Origin: Alkalispirochaeta americana
GTDB lineage: Bacteria; Spirochaetota; Spirochaetia; DSM-27196; Alkalispirochaetaceae
Length of the DNA: 64,000 bases
Assembly: GCF_900156105.1 (NCBI RefSeq)
Contig: NZ_FTMS01000011.1
Span: forward strand, 62,001-126,000
Direction of reading: 5' to 3'
Position 1 is the first letter of the stretch, and each line of letters opens with the position of its first letter. Positions 20,968-29,256 of the stretch are shown here, piece by piece. Below the pieces are notes generated by a model, which was not told the origin of the DNA, ran no database searches, and saw nothing but the letters and a program-made list of their open reading frames with translations. Position numbers and translations under genes: made by a program.

Positions 20968-22358
20968 CGTTCTACCTCAATACCAAGTTTCTTGATTTTG
21001 CCGTGCAAACTGCCGGGATATATCCCCAAGGCCTGGGCGGTGCGGGAAATATTGTTATTGTGAGCACGCAACTTGGCTTGCAAAAAATCCCGCTCAAAAC
21101 AATCCCGAGCCTCGGAGAGGCCCATATCCAGATAATCAGCCAGGGCAGACCCTTTTTCGGAACCATCCTCCGGAACCTGCCCGGGAGCCGCCCCCCCCAG
21201 AAATCGCCGGGCCTCTTCCCGAGTCAGCGAAGTACCAGCAGCCATGATGCTAACCCGTTCGGCAAAGTTCTTCAACTCTCGCACATTCCCCGGCCAGGAA
21301 TGAGCACACAACTCCTCCATCGCCTGGGGTTCACAGACCAGGCACCGCTCCTGTCCCCGTTCCCGCGCACAATCCTCCAGGAAGCGATTCAGGAGAATCG
21401 GAATATCCTCCCTGCGTTCACGCAAGGAGGGCATACGAAGAGGAACCACATTTAACCGGAAAAAAAGATCTTCCCGAAAGGTTCCGCTCTGAATCTCCCG
21501 GGAAATGTCTTTATTTGTGGCTGCGATAATCCGGACATCCACAGCGATCGTCTCCTCGCCGCCCACCCGTTGCAAACGCATTTCCTGAATGACACGAAGA
21601 ACCTTCGCCTGGGCACCAGCGGACATATCGGCAACTTCATCAAGAAAGAGCGTTCCCCCATGGGCATGCTCAAACTTCCCCCGCCGTGCCGCATGAGCGC
21701 CGGTGAAGGCACCCTTTTCGTGGCCAAAGAGCTCCGTCTCGATCAGCGTCTCCGGGAGGGCTGCGCAGTTTACTGCAACAAAGGGCTGATCGCGGCGGGT
21801 GCTTGCGCCATGGATTTCCCGGGCGGCCAGCTCCTTGCCGGTGCCGTTCTCCCCGATAATCAGGACACGGGCATCGCTCTCCCCGATCTGACGAATGACT
21901 TCCCGCACCTCCTTCAGGGCCGAACTCACCCCCACAAGGCGGGAGCGGGCGGAGGCAGGGCTATAGTTGCGAAGCATCTCGTTTTCCCGCCGAAGATCCT
22001 TCATTTCCAGCGCCAGCCGGACCACTCTGGTAATCCGATCAAGGCTGAGGGGTTTTTCTATAAAGTCGAAGGCTCCGCGTTTTACGGCCTTCACCGCCAT
22101 GTCGATCGAACCGTGACCGCTTATGATAACCACGGGGATTTCCGCATCATGGGAGCGAATATCGTTAAGCACATCCAGGCCACCCCGTTCCGGAAGCCAC
22201 ACATCCAGGACTACACAGTCCACCAGATCCTCTTTCAGCACACCCATCCCGGACAGCCCATCCTGGGCGACTAATACCCGATATCCCTCATCGGAAAGAA
22301 TATCCGAGAGTATCTGGCGAATGCCTTCCTCGTCATCAATAACAAGAATCGTTTTCAT
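20964..22358 (-). CDS. NtrX-like sigma-54-dependent response regulator
   Basis: The 464-aa protein has a receiver (Asp8, Asp9 and acceptor Asp52 in VVLDVWLPE, Lys in FDFIEKPLSL), an AAA+ sigma-54 interaction domain (Walker A IGENGTGKE, GAFTGA loop, Walker B GGTLFLDEVADM, arginine-finger region) and a Fis-type helix-turn-helix at the end (NNISRTAQALGIYPGSLHGK). It activates promoters read by RpoN, encoded four genes upstream in the same block. The start ATG shares one base with the stop of the NtrY-like kinase gene (TAATG), so the pair is coupled. Overall pattern is closest to NtrX among NtrC-family regulators. The trigger could be nitrogen, redox or envelope state. Confidence 0.9.
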   Translation of the reverse strand: MKTILVIDDEEGIRQILSDILSDEGYRVLVAQDGLSGMGVLKEDLVDCVVLDVWLPERGGLDVLNDIRSHDAEIPVVIISGHGSIDMAVKAVKRGAFDFIEKPLSLDRITRVVRLALEMKDLRRENEMLRNYSPASARSRLVGVSSALKEVREVIRQIGESDARVLIIGENGTGKELAAREIHGASTRRDQPFVAVNCAALPETLIETELFGHEKGAFTGAHAARRGKFEHAHGGTLFLDEVADMSAGAQAKVLRVIQEMRLQRVGGEETIAVDVRIIAATNKDISREIQSGTFREDLFFRLNVVPLRMPSLRERREDIPILLNRFLEDCARERGQERCLVCEPQAMEELCAHSWPGNVRELKNFAERVSIMAAGTSLTREEARRFLGGAAPGQVPEDGSEKGSALADYLDMGLSEARDCFERDFLQAKLRAHNNNISRTAQALGIYPGSLHGKIKKLGIEVER

Positions 22359-24262
22359 TATGCCTTTGCCTCTTGATGCCGGTCATGCCGATCATGCCGG
22401 TCCAGGGGAAGATCGATGATAAACACCGTGCCGGAACCGGGAGTACTTTCGCAGGAAATCCGGCCTCGGTGATCAAAAATAATCCGCTCCACGATGGCAA
22501 GCCCCAGACCGGTACCATCACGCTTGCCCGTTACGTAGGGGACAAAAATCGATTCCTCCAGATCGGGAGCAATCCCTGGTCCGTTATCCTCAACCCGAAA
22601 ACGACAGTATTCATGCCCCGATTTTCGCACCACATCGGTGTGAAAGCGTACCAGAACCCCCTTGGGCGCTGCCTCGGCGGCGTTGGTAACCAGGTTCACA
22701 ATCACCTGCCGCATCAGTCCTGGGTCCAGAGGCAAAACCAGGCCCGGATCCAACCCGTCAATATCGATCTCTACGCGAGGATCTGCCTGGAAAACACTGA
22801 CAGCCTCTCGAACAAGTTCTTTCAGAGGAACCAGCGAAAATGCGGGGAGAGGCAGCCGGGCAAAGGAGCGAAACTCGTTCAGGAGCGCCGAGAGGGTATC
22901 GACCTCTCTCAGGATGGTATCAACCGTTCTTTCCAGAACTTCGGGAAAATCCGGGGAGCCGGTCTGATGCTTTCTTCGCAGGCGCTCTGTCGCCAGCCGG
23001 ATGGGAGTAAGAGGATTCTTGACCTCGTGAGCCAGGCGTTGTGCTATTTCCTGCCAGGCCTGGACCTTTTCGGCCTGGGCCATCCGTCGTTGCGCCCGAT
23101 CAAGATCAGTCACCATATTGTTGAAGGAAATTACCAACAACCCCAAATCATCCGAGGGACGGCCCAGAATCCGCACCGAATAATCGCCCTCTGCTACACT
23201 CCGGGTGGCCTCCTCAAGGGACTCGATGGGGCGAATGATACGATCGGCAAGGAAAAAGCTGGTCAGCACTGCCATAAGCATAATCGGCACAAAGAACGAG
23301 CCGTAGACCAGCCCCGCAAAGATACCAAAGAAGGGCCTGATGTCCCGCAGCCCCTGAAAGAACCCCATCACCCGGGCCATATCCCGGGTGGTTTGCCCAA
23401 AACCGGGAGGAAGGCTCGTGGTTATTGCTGCCCGCCCCGCCCAGGGATGATCCAGGGGAAGATCGAGCCTCAACAGCTCTTCCGTTCCCTGGTGGATCGT
23501 ACGCACCGCCGAGGGCTCTCCGGATCCGATCACGCCCAGGAGACCTGGAGAATAAAAACGCCCCTGGCGAAGATCTTCCCGACCCAGAAAGAACCAGTCC
23601 CGACCTGTTTTATCGAAGATCTGTACCGCTGCCAGCGTGGGCAACCGCCCCTGCAGAGCCTTCCAGAGAGCTCCTTCCTCCGGAGGAGACTCGCCGGGAA
23701 CCAGAAGATCTTCCAGATCCTCCAGCGTTGCGAGATGCTTCAGGTCCTGAACATGGCGATCATGATACTCCAGAACAAGGGCAAGGCCGTCCGAGAGAGC
23801 ATCATCGGTACCGATATGAAAGAGAAGCTCCTGGGCCGAGGAGAGGAAGTTAACCGACAGCACCCCCTGGGGAATCGCCGAGAGCCCCACCACCACAAGG
23901 AAACATACCGAGAGCCTGCTCTTGAGCATGCTCCCCGCAACTCCCCGGCGCCGATCCCGAAGGAGCCGGAGCAGGTTCAGCGCCACAATTCCCAGGAGAA
24001 CCACCGAGACGATCATTCCCAGAAGGGCAAAAAAAGCAGCGAGCCTGATCTGAAACCGTTCAGGACCCCGGCCAAGCTCCCGGGAGAGAAGAACCGCCAG
24101 CACCACCACGGTGATATAGAGGGTTCCCAGGCTCAGCACCGCCGTAAGGGATGCCGAGGTTGTTCTCTGAACTCGCCGGGAGGGGGCTTTTCTCTTTTTA
24201 CTCCTCAAATCCGCTTTCAAAAAGCTGAACCAGCTGTTCCACCGCTTCCTCCTCATCGTCAC
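22358..24262 (-). CDS. NtrY-like membrane sensor histidine kinase
   Basis: The 634-aa kinase has two N-terminal membrane segments (about 38-62 and 72-98), a third near 115-135, an extracytoplasmic sensor region to about 290, another membrane segment (about 300-325), HAMP (IRPIESLEEATRSVAEGDY), a PAS-like linker, HisKA with RLAHEVKNPLTPIRL and a complete HATPase (VEDNGPGIAPD, GTGLGLAIVERI). It phosphorylates the coupled NtrX-like regulator. The start at 24262 (or ATG 24256) overlaps the end of ptsH by about 60 nt, a long overlap; TTG codons further in are possible. The C-terminus ends in DRHDRHDRHQ, encoded by 9-bp repeats, a possible metal-binding tail. Confidence 0.88.
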   Translation of the reverse strand: MTMRRKRWNSWFSFLKADLRSKKRKAPSRRVQRTTSASLTAVLSLGTLYITVVVLAVLLSRELGRGPERFQIRLAAFFALLGMIVSVVLLGIVALNLLRLLRDRRRGVAGSMLKSRLSVCFLVVVGLSAIPQGVLSVNFLSSAQELLFHIGTDDALSDGLALVLEYHDRHVQDLKHLATLEDLEDLLVPGESPPEEGALWKALQGRLPTLAAVQIFDKTGRDWFFLGREDLRQGRFYSPGLLGVIGSGEPSAVRTIHQGTEELLRLDLPLDHPWAGRAAITTSLPPGFGQTTRDMARVMGFFQGLRDIRPFFGIFAGLVYGSFFVPIMLMAVLTSFFLADRIIRPIESLEEATRSVAEGDYSVRILGRPSDDLGLLVISFNNMVTDLDRAQRRMAQAEKVQAWQEIAQRLAHEVKNPLTPIRLATERLRRKHQTGSPDFPEVLERTVDTILREVDTLSALLNEFRSFARLPLPAFSLVPLKELVREAVSVFQADPRVEIDIDGLDPGLVLPLDPGLMRQVIVNLVTNAAEAAPKGVLVRFHTDVVRKSGHEYCRFRVEDNGPGIAPDLEESIFVPYVTGKRDGTGLGLAIVERIIFDHRGRISCESTPGSGTVFIIDLPLDRHDRHDRHQEAKA

Positions 24263-24461
24263 CGTCGGCCTTGATCCGGATCATGGCCTGATACCCCGCG
24301 CCCAAGGTTATGATCCCCATAATCGACTTGGCGTTTATCGTTTCATGCTCTGTGGCAAACTCGATATGCGATGAAAATCGGGCAGCAGCCTGCACAATCA
24401 TTGCGGCGGGTCGTGCGTGGATTCCCGCACGGTTTCGTACCACCACATCCTTCTCCGTCAT
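24198..24461 (-). CDS. ptsH: Phosphocarrier protein HPr
   Basis: The 87-aa protein is a full-length HPr. His15 in NRAGIHARPAA is the phosphorylation site used by enzyme I, and Ser46 in NAKSIMGI is the site used by HPr kinase. GAGG stands 9 nt before ATG 24461. The gene lies 14 nt downstream of hprK. No enzyme I or sugar-specific PTS gene is in the window, so here HPr may serve mainly as a regulator, reporting carbon and energy state to its neighbours (hprK, sigma-54, NtrYX). Confidence 0.95.
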   Translation of the reverse strand: MTEKDVVVRNRAGIHARPAAMIVQAAARFSSHIEFATEHETINAKSIMGIITLGAGYQAMIRIKADGDDEEEAVEQLVQLFESGFEE

Positions 24462-24475
24462 AGTGCGTTACCTCG

Positions 24476-25456
24476 CTAAATACCTTTTTTCTGCAAGTAT
24501 GCCTTGCGCGCGTTTTCGCTATCGAGCCAACGCATCACATTCTGGTTAAACTCGCGGGCAGAATAATACCCCATTTTCTTAAGACGTTCATTCATTGCCG
24601 CTGTTTCAATGATAATCGGGATATTTCTGCCGGGTTTAACAGGAACTTCTATGTAGGGAGTTGCCACTCCCAGGATTTCGTAGCTCTGCTCATCAGCTCC
24701 AATCCGGTCGTATTCTTTGGACGCATCCCACGCTTCAAGACGGCAGATAAGCTGAATCTGTTTTTTGTCCCTGATCGACCCCACTCCGGAGAGGTGGGCG
24801 ATGTTGATAATTCCCAGGCCCCGAATCTCCATATGGTGACCCAGGGCCGGATTTGCCCCCTGCCCCATGAGGATGTTCCCCGCTACGCGACGAATCTCCA
24901 CGGCATCGTCCGCCACAAGCCGGTGCCCCCGCTCGATCAGCTCCAGAGCGGCCTCACTCTTGCCAACTCCGCTCTCTCCCAGAAGCAGCATTCCTATTCC
25001 GAAGACTTCCACCAGGGTGGCGTGAATCGTCTTTCGGGCAGCAAAGACATTCCCCAGAGCCCGAATCAGCCGCATGGTGAACTCACTGGTATCAAGGTTC
25101 GTCTGGAGAAGGGGGCATCCACTGATCTCGGCCAGCCTGGCAAAAGAGGGAGTAGGCTCAAGACCATGCGTAAAGAGACAACAGGGAATGCTGCTCTGGA
25201 AAAGCCGCTCCACCGATTCAAGAGTTTCCTGCTGCTCCAGGCGCTCCAGATAGGCCTGTTCTCCACGACCAAAAATCTGTATCCGCTGGGCTCCAAAGAG
25301 ATCGAAAAACCCGCTCAGGGCAAGACCAGGCCGATTCAGCTCTGGTGTCTCGATGCGGCGCAACAAACCGCTACGCCCACCGATGCACACCAGCCCGAGA
25401 TCGTTATTTTCCTTCAGATCGAGATCAAGCAGATCCAAAACGGTAAACTGTTCCAT
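24476..25456 (-). CDS. hprK: HPr kinase/phosphorylase
   Basis: The 326-aa bifunctional enzyme adds phosphate to HPr Ser46 and removes it, according to ATP, Pi and metabolite levels. It shows an N-terminal regulatory domain (1-130), Walker A LLLGESGVGKSEAALEL, the capping motif RLVADDAVEIRR, and the family signature EIRGLGIINIAHLSGVGSIR. Length is typical (about 310-330). It lies between hpf and ptsH with 10- and 14-nt gaps, as part of the rpoN block. Confidence 0.95.
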   Translation of the reverse strand: MEQFTVLDLLDLDLKENNDLGLVCIGGRSGLLRRIETPELNRPGLALSGFFDLFGAQRIQIFGRGEQAYLERLEQQETLESVERLFQSSIPCCLFTHGLEPTPSFARLAEISGCPLLQTNLDTSEFTMRLIRALGNVFAARKTIHATLVEVFGIGMLLLGESGVGKSEAALELIERGHRLVADDAVEIRRVAGNILMGQGANPALGHHMEIRGLGIINIAHLSGVGSIRDKKQIQLICRLEAWDASKEYDRIGADEQSYEILGVATPYIEVPVKPGRNIPIIIETAAMNERLKKMGYYSAREFNQNVMRWLDSENARKAYLQKKGI

Positions 25457-25466
25457 AGCAATGGGA

Positions 25467-25766
25467 TCAGGCCTTATGCTCCTGAACCTTTTCTACTTCC
25501 TTCCGGACTTTCATATCAACCTTGTCCACCAGCTCGTGTATGCCCTGGTTGAGATCGTAGGTTTTCGTTTTCACGACGGCCCGCAGCCCCCACCGGAAAT
25601 GAATCTTTGCTTCTATCTCGAACTGGTGATCTTTTTCCCTGGTGAGGGTAAAGTCCAGATCCACGATCTTGTCGGTGGCAAAATCGATTTTCTGTAGTCG
25701 CTCTTCCAGAAACTCTCGTGTAGATTCACTTGCATCGAAATGTACCGATTTAATCGTAATGTTCAT
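25467..25766 (-). CDS. hpf: Ribosome hibernation promoting factor (short form)
   Basis: The 99-aa protein belongs to the HPF/YfiA family (NITIKSVHFDASESTREFLE, KIHFRWGLRAVVKTKTYDLN). It binds the 30S subunit where mRNA and tRNA sit and stores ribosomes in an inactive state in starvation. It is the short form, lacking the C-terminal dimerisation domain of long HPF. ATG 25766 is chosen over the TTG before it because CGGAGG lies 7 nt upstream. It follows rpoN by 22 nt, as in proteobacteria. Confidence 0.93.
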   Translation of the reverse strand: MNITIKSVHFDASESTREFLEERLQKIDFATDKIVDLDFTLTREKDHQFEIEAKIHFRWGLRAVVKTKTYDLNQGIHELVDKVDMKVRKEVEKVQEHKA

Positions 25767-25788
25767 CAATAAACCTCCGGTTCGTTTG

Positions 25789-27153
25789 TCATCGCTCGTA
25801 GGACGAGCTGATTTTCAGTTCGCTGCGATATTTTGCAACGGTCCTGCGGGCAATCTTGATCCCCCGCTGAGCCAGGAGATCCGCAAGCTTCTGGTCCGAA
25901 AACCGCTTGCCCTGCGAATCCTGCTCTTCCAGAATCTCCCGAATGATCTCCTTTACGCCCTCCTTGCTGTATTGCGCGCCGCCAGGCCCCGCACCGGCTA
26001 CACGATTCGAGAAGAAATGCTTCAACTCGAAAATTCCCCATTCAGTCTGAATATACTTTCCGTTCGTGATCCGGGAAACTGTGGATTCGCTCACGTTCAG
26101 CTCGAAGGCGATATCCTTGAGCGTGAGAGGAACCAGATGCTTTTTGCCCTTCAGGAAGAAGTCCCGCTGAAACTCCAGGATCGCCCGGGCTACCCGGAGC
26201 AGCGTCTCGTTGCGCTGCTGGATACCCTGAATAAACCACTGAGCCTCACGAACACCGCGGCCAGCGAACTTTCGGGCCTCCCGGTTGTCCCCCGTTGCCA
26301 CCCGGGAAAAGAACGGGTTTACACCAAGAACCGGGATTTGCTCGTCATTCAGCACCAGGAGGAACTGCCCCTCCTCCCGTTTCAACAGCAGGTCGGGAAT
26401 CACGTAACCAGCGGCGTCAGAGGAGAACATGCGCCCCGGATAGGGCGTGAGCGATCGAAGCGCCTCCAGAGCTTCTTGAACCTCTTCCAGAGAGATAGCC
26501 AAAGCTTGGGCGACCTCATGATGATGGCCTCGCTCGAGTTTTTCCAGATGATTCCCAACGATCTCCTGGAGTTTTGGCGGGGGATCTACCATGAGACCCG
26601 CCTGAACCAGGAGTGATTCCCGAAAATCGGCAGTACAGCACCCCACAGGTTCAAAAGTCCTGATGGTATCCATGAGGGGCTTGAGCAGAGGCCGGTCATC
26701 GTCGGAGACGAGCAGGTCCGGCGGCTCCTGGTGGAAGCCATTGTCATCGAGGTTGAGAATCAGCAACTCCCCCACCCGGAACTCTCTCTCGGAAATGGGT
26801 TGAAGCCGCAGTTGCCACAGAAGATGCTCATGAAGCGATTCGGGCCGGGAGAGGGCGCCCTCCAGGAAATTTCGTTTTCCCTCCTCATCCCCCTGAAACG
26901 AGGCCCCTGGGGAATACCCGGGATCTGAGGAGTTTTCGAAATAATCGTAGTCATCGCCGGAATCGTCCCGTTCGTTCAGCGAAAGTGAAGGAGCCTCCGA
27001 GACCAGTTCCAGGGCAGGATTTGTCTCCAGCTCCTCCTGAACGCGGAGCTGCAGCTCCTGCAGGGGGAGTGTCATGAGCTGGATACTTTGCAGGAGCTGC
27101 GGGGTGAGCCGCATTTCCTGCCGCTGTGATAACGCAGGTTTCTGGAACTGCAT
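25789..27153 (-). CDS. rpoN: RNA polymerase sigma-54 factor
   Basis: The 454-aa protein has the glutamine-rich activator-interacting region I (QKPALSQRQEMRLTPQLLQS), an acidic linker, the core-binding domain, and the DNA-binding end with the RpoN box ARRTVAKYR. It directs RNA polymerase to -24/-12 promoters and needs an AAA+ activator; one (NtrX-like) is in the same block. ATG 27153 is preferred. TTGACA-N17-CATTAT places transcription start right at it, and upstream candidates (ATG 27162, TTG 27189) overlap these promoter boxes. The protein begins MQFQKPALSQ, a natural start for the family. Confidence 0.94.
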   Translation of the reverse strand: MQFQKPALSQRQEMRLTPQLLQSIQLMTLPLQELQLRVQEELETNPALELVSEAPSLSLNERDDSGDDYDYFENSSDPGYSPGASFQGDEEGKRNFLEGALSRPESLHEHLLWQLRLQPISEREFRVGELLILNLDDNGFHQEPPDLLVSDDDRPLLKPLMDTIRTFEPVGCCTADFRESLLVQAGLMVDPPPKLQEIVGNHLEKLERGHHHEVAQALAISLEEVQEALEALRSLTPYPGRMFSSDAAGYVIPDLLLKREEGQFLLVLNDEQIPVLGVNPFFSRVATGDNREARKFAGRGVREAQWFIQGIQQRNETLLRVARAILEFQRDFFLKGKKHLVPLTLKDIAFELNVSESTVSRITNGKYIQTEWGIFELKHFFSNRVAGAGPGGAQYSKEGVKEIIREILEEQDSQGKRFSDQKLADLLAQRGIKIARRTVAKYRSELKISSSYER

Positions 27154-27160
27154 ACTACTC

Positions 27161-27189
27161 ATAATGCGAGAGGCTGTCTCCTTTGTCAA
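27161..27189 (-). promoter_or_regulatory. Promoter of rpoN giving a leaderless message
   Basis: Minus strand: perfect TTGACA (27189-27184), 17-nt spacer, CATTAT (27166-27161; 4/6), then 7 nt to ATG 27153. No ribosome site is usable for that ATG. The geometry is the same as at pheS and at the HAD gene near 50.3 kb. Confidence 0.5.
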
Positions 27190-27214
27190 TTTTTTCGGGA
27201 TGCACCCGTCACAT

Positions 27215-27239
27215 TATCACCAGCCGGGTATCACCAGCC
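27215..27239 (-). repeat. Tandem direct repeat upstream of the rpoN promoter
   Basis: GGCTGGTGATA occurs twice on the minus strand (27239-27229 and 27225-27215), separated by CCC, 26-50 nt upstream of the rpoN -35 box. The first copy continues into TGATACCCGG, which also occurs twice upstream of the carotenoid operon. A regulator site is likely but unproven. Confidence 0.45.
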
Positions 27240-27257
27240 AAGGCTCTTCCGGTGGTT

Positions 27258-27989
27258 TTACCGCTGGTAATCGTCTCCCAGATAAATCCGCCGCGCCGTC
27301 TCATCGGCCTCGATCTCTTCCCTTGTTCCGGCTACTACAATTTCTCCGCAATTTATCAGGTAGGAATAGCCGGAAATCTCCAGGGTGTCCCGCTCATTGT
27401 GATCGGTAATGAGGATACCGATCCCCTGACGGGCCAGGTGCAAACAGATGCTTTTGATTTCATAGCGCGCTCTGGGATCTATTCCGGCGAAGGGCTCGTC
27501 CAGAAGCAGGAATTTCGGCTCGATCGCCAGAGCCCGGGCAATTTCGGTGCGCCGCCGCTCACCACCGGAAAGGGTGTAAGCCTTCTGCCGCCGAAGCCCG
27601 ATGACGCCCAGCTCATCCAGAAGCTGATCTGCACGAAACAGCCGTTCCTTCCGGGAAAGATCCCGTCGGAGTTCCAGGACAGCCAGGAGATTCTGCTCAA
27701 CCGTAAGTTTTCGGAAGATCGACGGCTCCTGAGGCAGATAGGATATTCCCGCCAGAGCCCGACGAAACATGGGAAGGCGGGTGATCTCCCGGCTTCCCAG
27801 GTAGACCTGGCCGGCCGTGGCAGAGATAAACCCTACTACCATATAGAAAAGAGTGGTCTTTCCCGCCCCGTTGGGTCCCAGAAGACTCACCACCTGCCCC
27901 GTCTCCATGGAGAAATCAACCCCCCGGACAACTTCCTTGCGGCCGAAGCGCTTTCGCAACCCCGAGACGCTCAGGGTGGTCCCACTCAT
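27258..27989 (-). CDS. lptB: Lipopolysaccharide export ABC ATPase LptB
   Basis: The 243-aa ATPase has Walker A GPNGAGKTT, signature LSGGERRRTEIARALA, Walker B FLLLDEPFAGIDP and the LptB-typical ending of the switch region (DHNERDTLEISGYSYLINCG). It powers extraction of LPS or another glycolipid from the inner membrane with LptF/LptG, whose genes are not in the window. Its ATG overlaps the LptA-like stop codon (ATGA). It lies directly before rpoN, as in proteobacteria. Confidence 0.93.
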   Translation of the reverse strand: MSGTTLSVSGLRKRFGRKEVVRGVDFSMETGQVVSLLGPNGAGKTTLFYMVVGFISATAGQVYLGSREITRLPMFRRALAGISYLPQEPSIFRKLTVEQNLLAVLELRRDLSRKERLFRADQLLDELGVIGLRRQKAYTLSGGERRRTEIARALAIEPKFLLLDEPFAGIDPRARYEIKSICLHLARQGIGILITDHNERDTLEISGYSYLINCGEIVVAGTREEIEADETARRIYLGDDYQR

Positions 27990-28675
27990 TCCACCTCCTC
28001 CCGGGGAGCCGTCTCTTCCAGGAAGACCGACCCTTCCACCTGTCCCTGGAGCTCAATCTCATCGGTGGCAAGATTCATGATAATCCGCGTTGCCCGGTAT
28101 TCATCGCCCTTCCAGAAGACCCGGGGAAAACCCGAGAGCTCCAGAACTTCTTCCTGCCGACGATAACGAAGAAACTGGGACCGGGCGGTGAGATCTTCCC
28201 GAAGCACCCGCACCGACATCTGGAGAATAAGAAGATCACCCCCACGGCGGGTCTCGAGAAATCCTCCTTTCACAATCAGATCGTTGATCTCGTCGTCCAC
28301 AACAACCTGCCCGGAGGCTCTGAAGTTTTCCGTCTCCCGATCGAACCAGACCGTATCGGCGGTGATGGAGAAACCCCGTTCCCCATCAAGGACACGAACG
28401 TTCTTTCGCGTCTCGGCATAGCGAAAGTCGGGGCCGTACAACTCGATTTCGTCAGCCAGAAGGATAACCGCGGCGCTCTCCACGCGGGCATTTCCGCGCA
28501 AAACCGTTCGTTCCCGCCCTTCGGCAAGAATAATTTCGGTCTCATCTCCGGAAAACCGGAATGAATCGGCCCCGGCGAGGCAGGGAGGAAGAACAAGGAG
28601 AAGAAACCCCGCGAAGACCCCGAGGGGCCGCCCCTTCAGTAACTCCCAGGCTCGGCCCCACCAAAAAGTTCTCAC
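27986..28675 (-). CDS. lptA: LptA/OstA-like periplasmic LPS-bridge protein
   Basis: The 229-aa exported protein has a signal peptide (VFAGFLLLVLPPCLAGADS, cleavage near residue 35) and a repetitive beta-strand pattern typical of OstA/LptA (LRGNARVESAAVILLADEIE, TADTVWFDRETENFRASGQV). Such proteins form the bridge that carries LPS across the periplasm. It overlaps lptC upstream and lptB downstream by 4 nt each, so the three are tightly coupled. Confidence 0.85.
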   Translation of the reverse strand: MRTFWWGRAWELLKGRPLGVFAGFLLLVLPPCLAGADSFRFSGDETEIILAEGRERTVLRGNARVESAAVILLADEIELYGPDFRYAETRKNVRVLDGERGFSITADTVWFDRETENFRASGQVVVDDEINDLIVKGGFLETRRGGDLLILQMSVRVLREDLTARSQFLRYRRQEEVLELSGFPRVFWKGDEYRATRIIMNLATDEIELQGQVEGSVFLEETAPREEVE

Positions 28676-29247
28676 TGAGAGGTCTCCTCCGCTGAAAAGC
28701 GCCCCGAGACATCCCGGGAGAAGAGTATCCTGTTCTCACGCCCCTTCAAGCGAAACCCTGTCCCCTCCACAGCCGAACCGTCATCGCGGAGCAGCAGGAC
28801 CTTTCCGTCGGGAGGCCCTGCCAGAAGACGCTCCGCCTGATCCCAGGAAAGGCTCTCGCTCTCCAGCTCGGCACCCTCCAGAAGTGAATGAAACCGGACC
28901 GTTCCGGTGAGTTCGATGTTCTCGGAATCCAGAAAAAACACGCCCCGGTCGGCATCCCCCTCCAGGCGCAAGACCCCGTCAGGACCGTACTCCCGGAAAG
29001 AAAGCCCCTCAAAGGTCTGGATACGCTTGTCCCGGTAGGTGGCAATCCGATCCACCGTCAGTTCAACCCGGTAATCCCGCTCCACCACCATGCGGGCCTT
29101 CAGAACCTCTACCTGGGGGATCTCCCGCGCTTCACCTGCCGAAGTTCCTGCTGCAGCGTTATCGGGCGAACACCCGCTTCCCGCAAGCAGAAAGGCCGTC
29201 ACCAGGAATGCCGACGGTAATGCCGAAAACATCGTCGGCACAATCAT
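28672..29247 (-). CDS. lptC: LptC-like lipoprotein
   Basis: The 191-aa protein has a lipoprotein-type signal with lipobox LLAGSGC (Cys26), unlike E. coli LptC, which is held by an uncleaved helix. The rest is a beta-rich LptC/OstA-family domain (LTVDRIATYRDKRIQTFEGL, RVNFHSLL-like strands). It would take LPS from LptBFG and pass it to LptA. AGGAG lies 6 nt before ATG 29247. It begins 9 nt after pyrG and overlaps lptA by 4 nt. The LptC call rests on position plus the beta pattern. Confidence 0.8.
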   Translation of the reverse strand: MIVPTMFSALPSAFLVTAFLLAGSGCSPDNAAAGTSAGEAREIPQVEVLKARMVVERDYRVELTVDRIATYRDKRIQTFEGLSFREYGPDGVLRLEGDADRGVFFLDSENIELTGTVRFHSLLEGAELESESLSWDQAERLLAGPPDGKVLLLRDDGSAVEGTGFRLKGRENRILFSRDVSGRFSAEETSQ

Positions 29248-29256
29248 CCATCGCTC

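Noticed and set aside
22373-24274. 633-aa open frame on the plus strand opposite the NtrY-like kinase
   Set aside because: It mirrors a kinase with complete motifs on the other strand; the translation is Pro/Gln/His-rich with no domain. High GC makes long antisense frames common.
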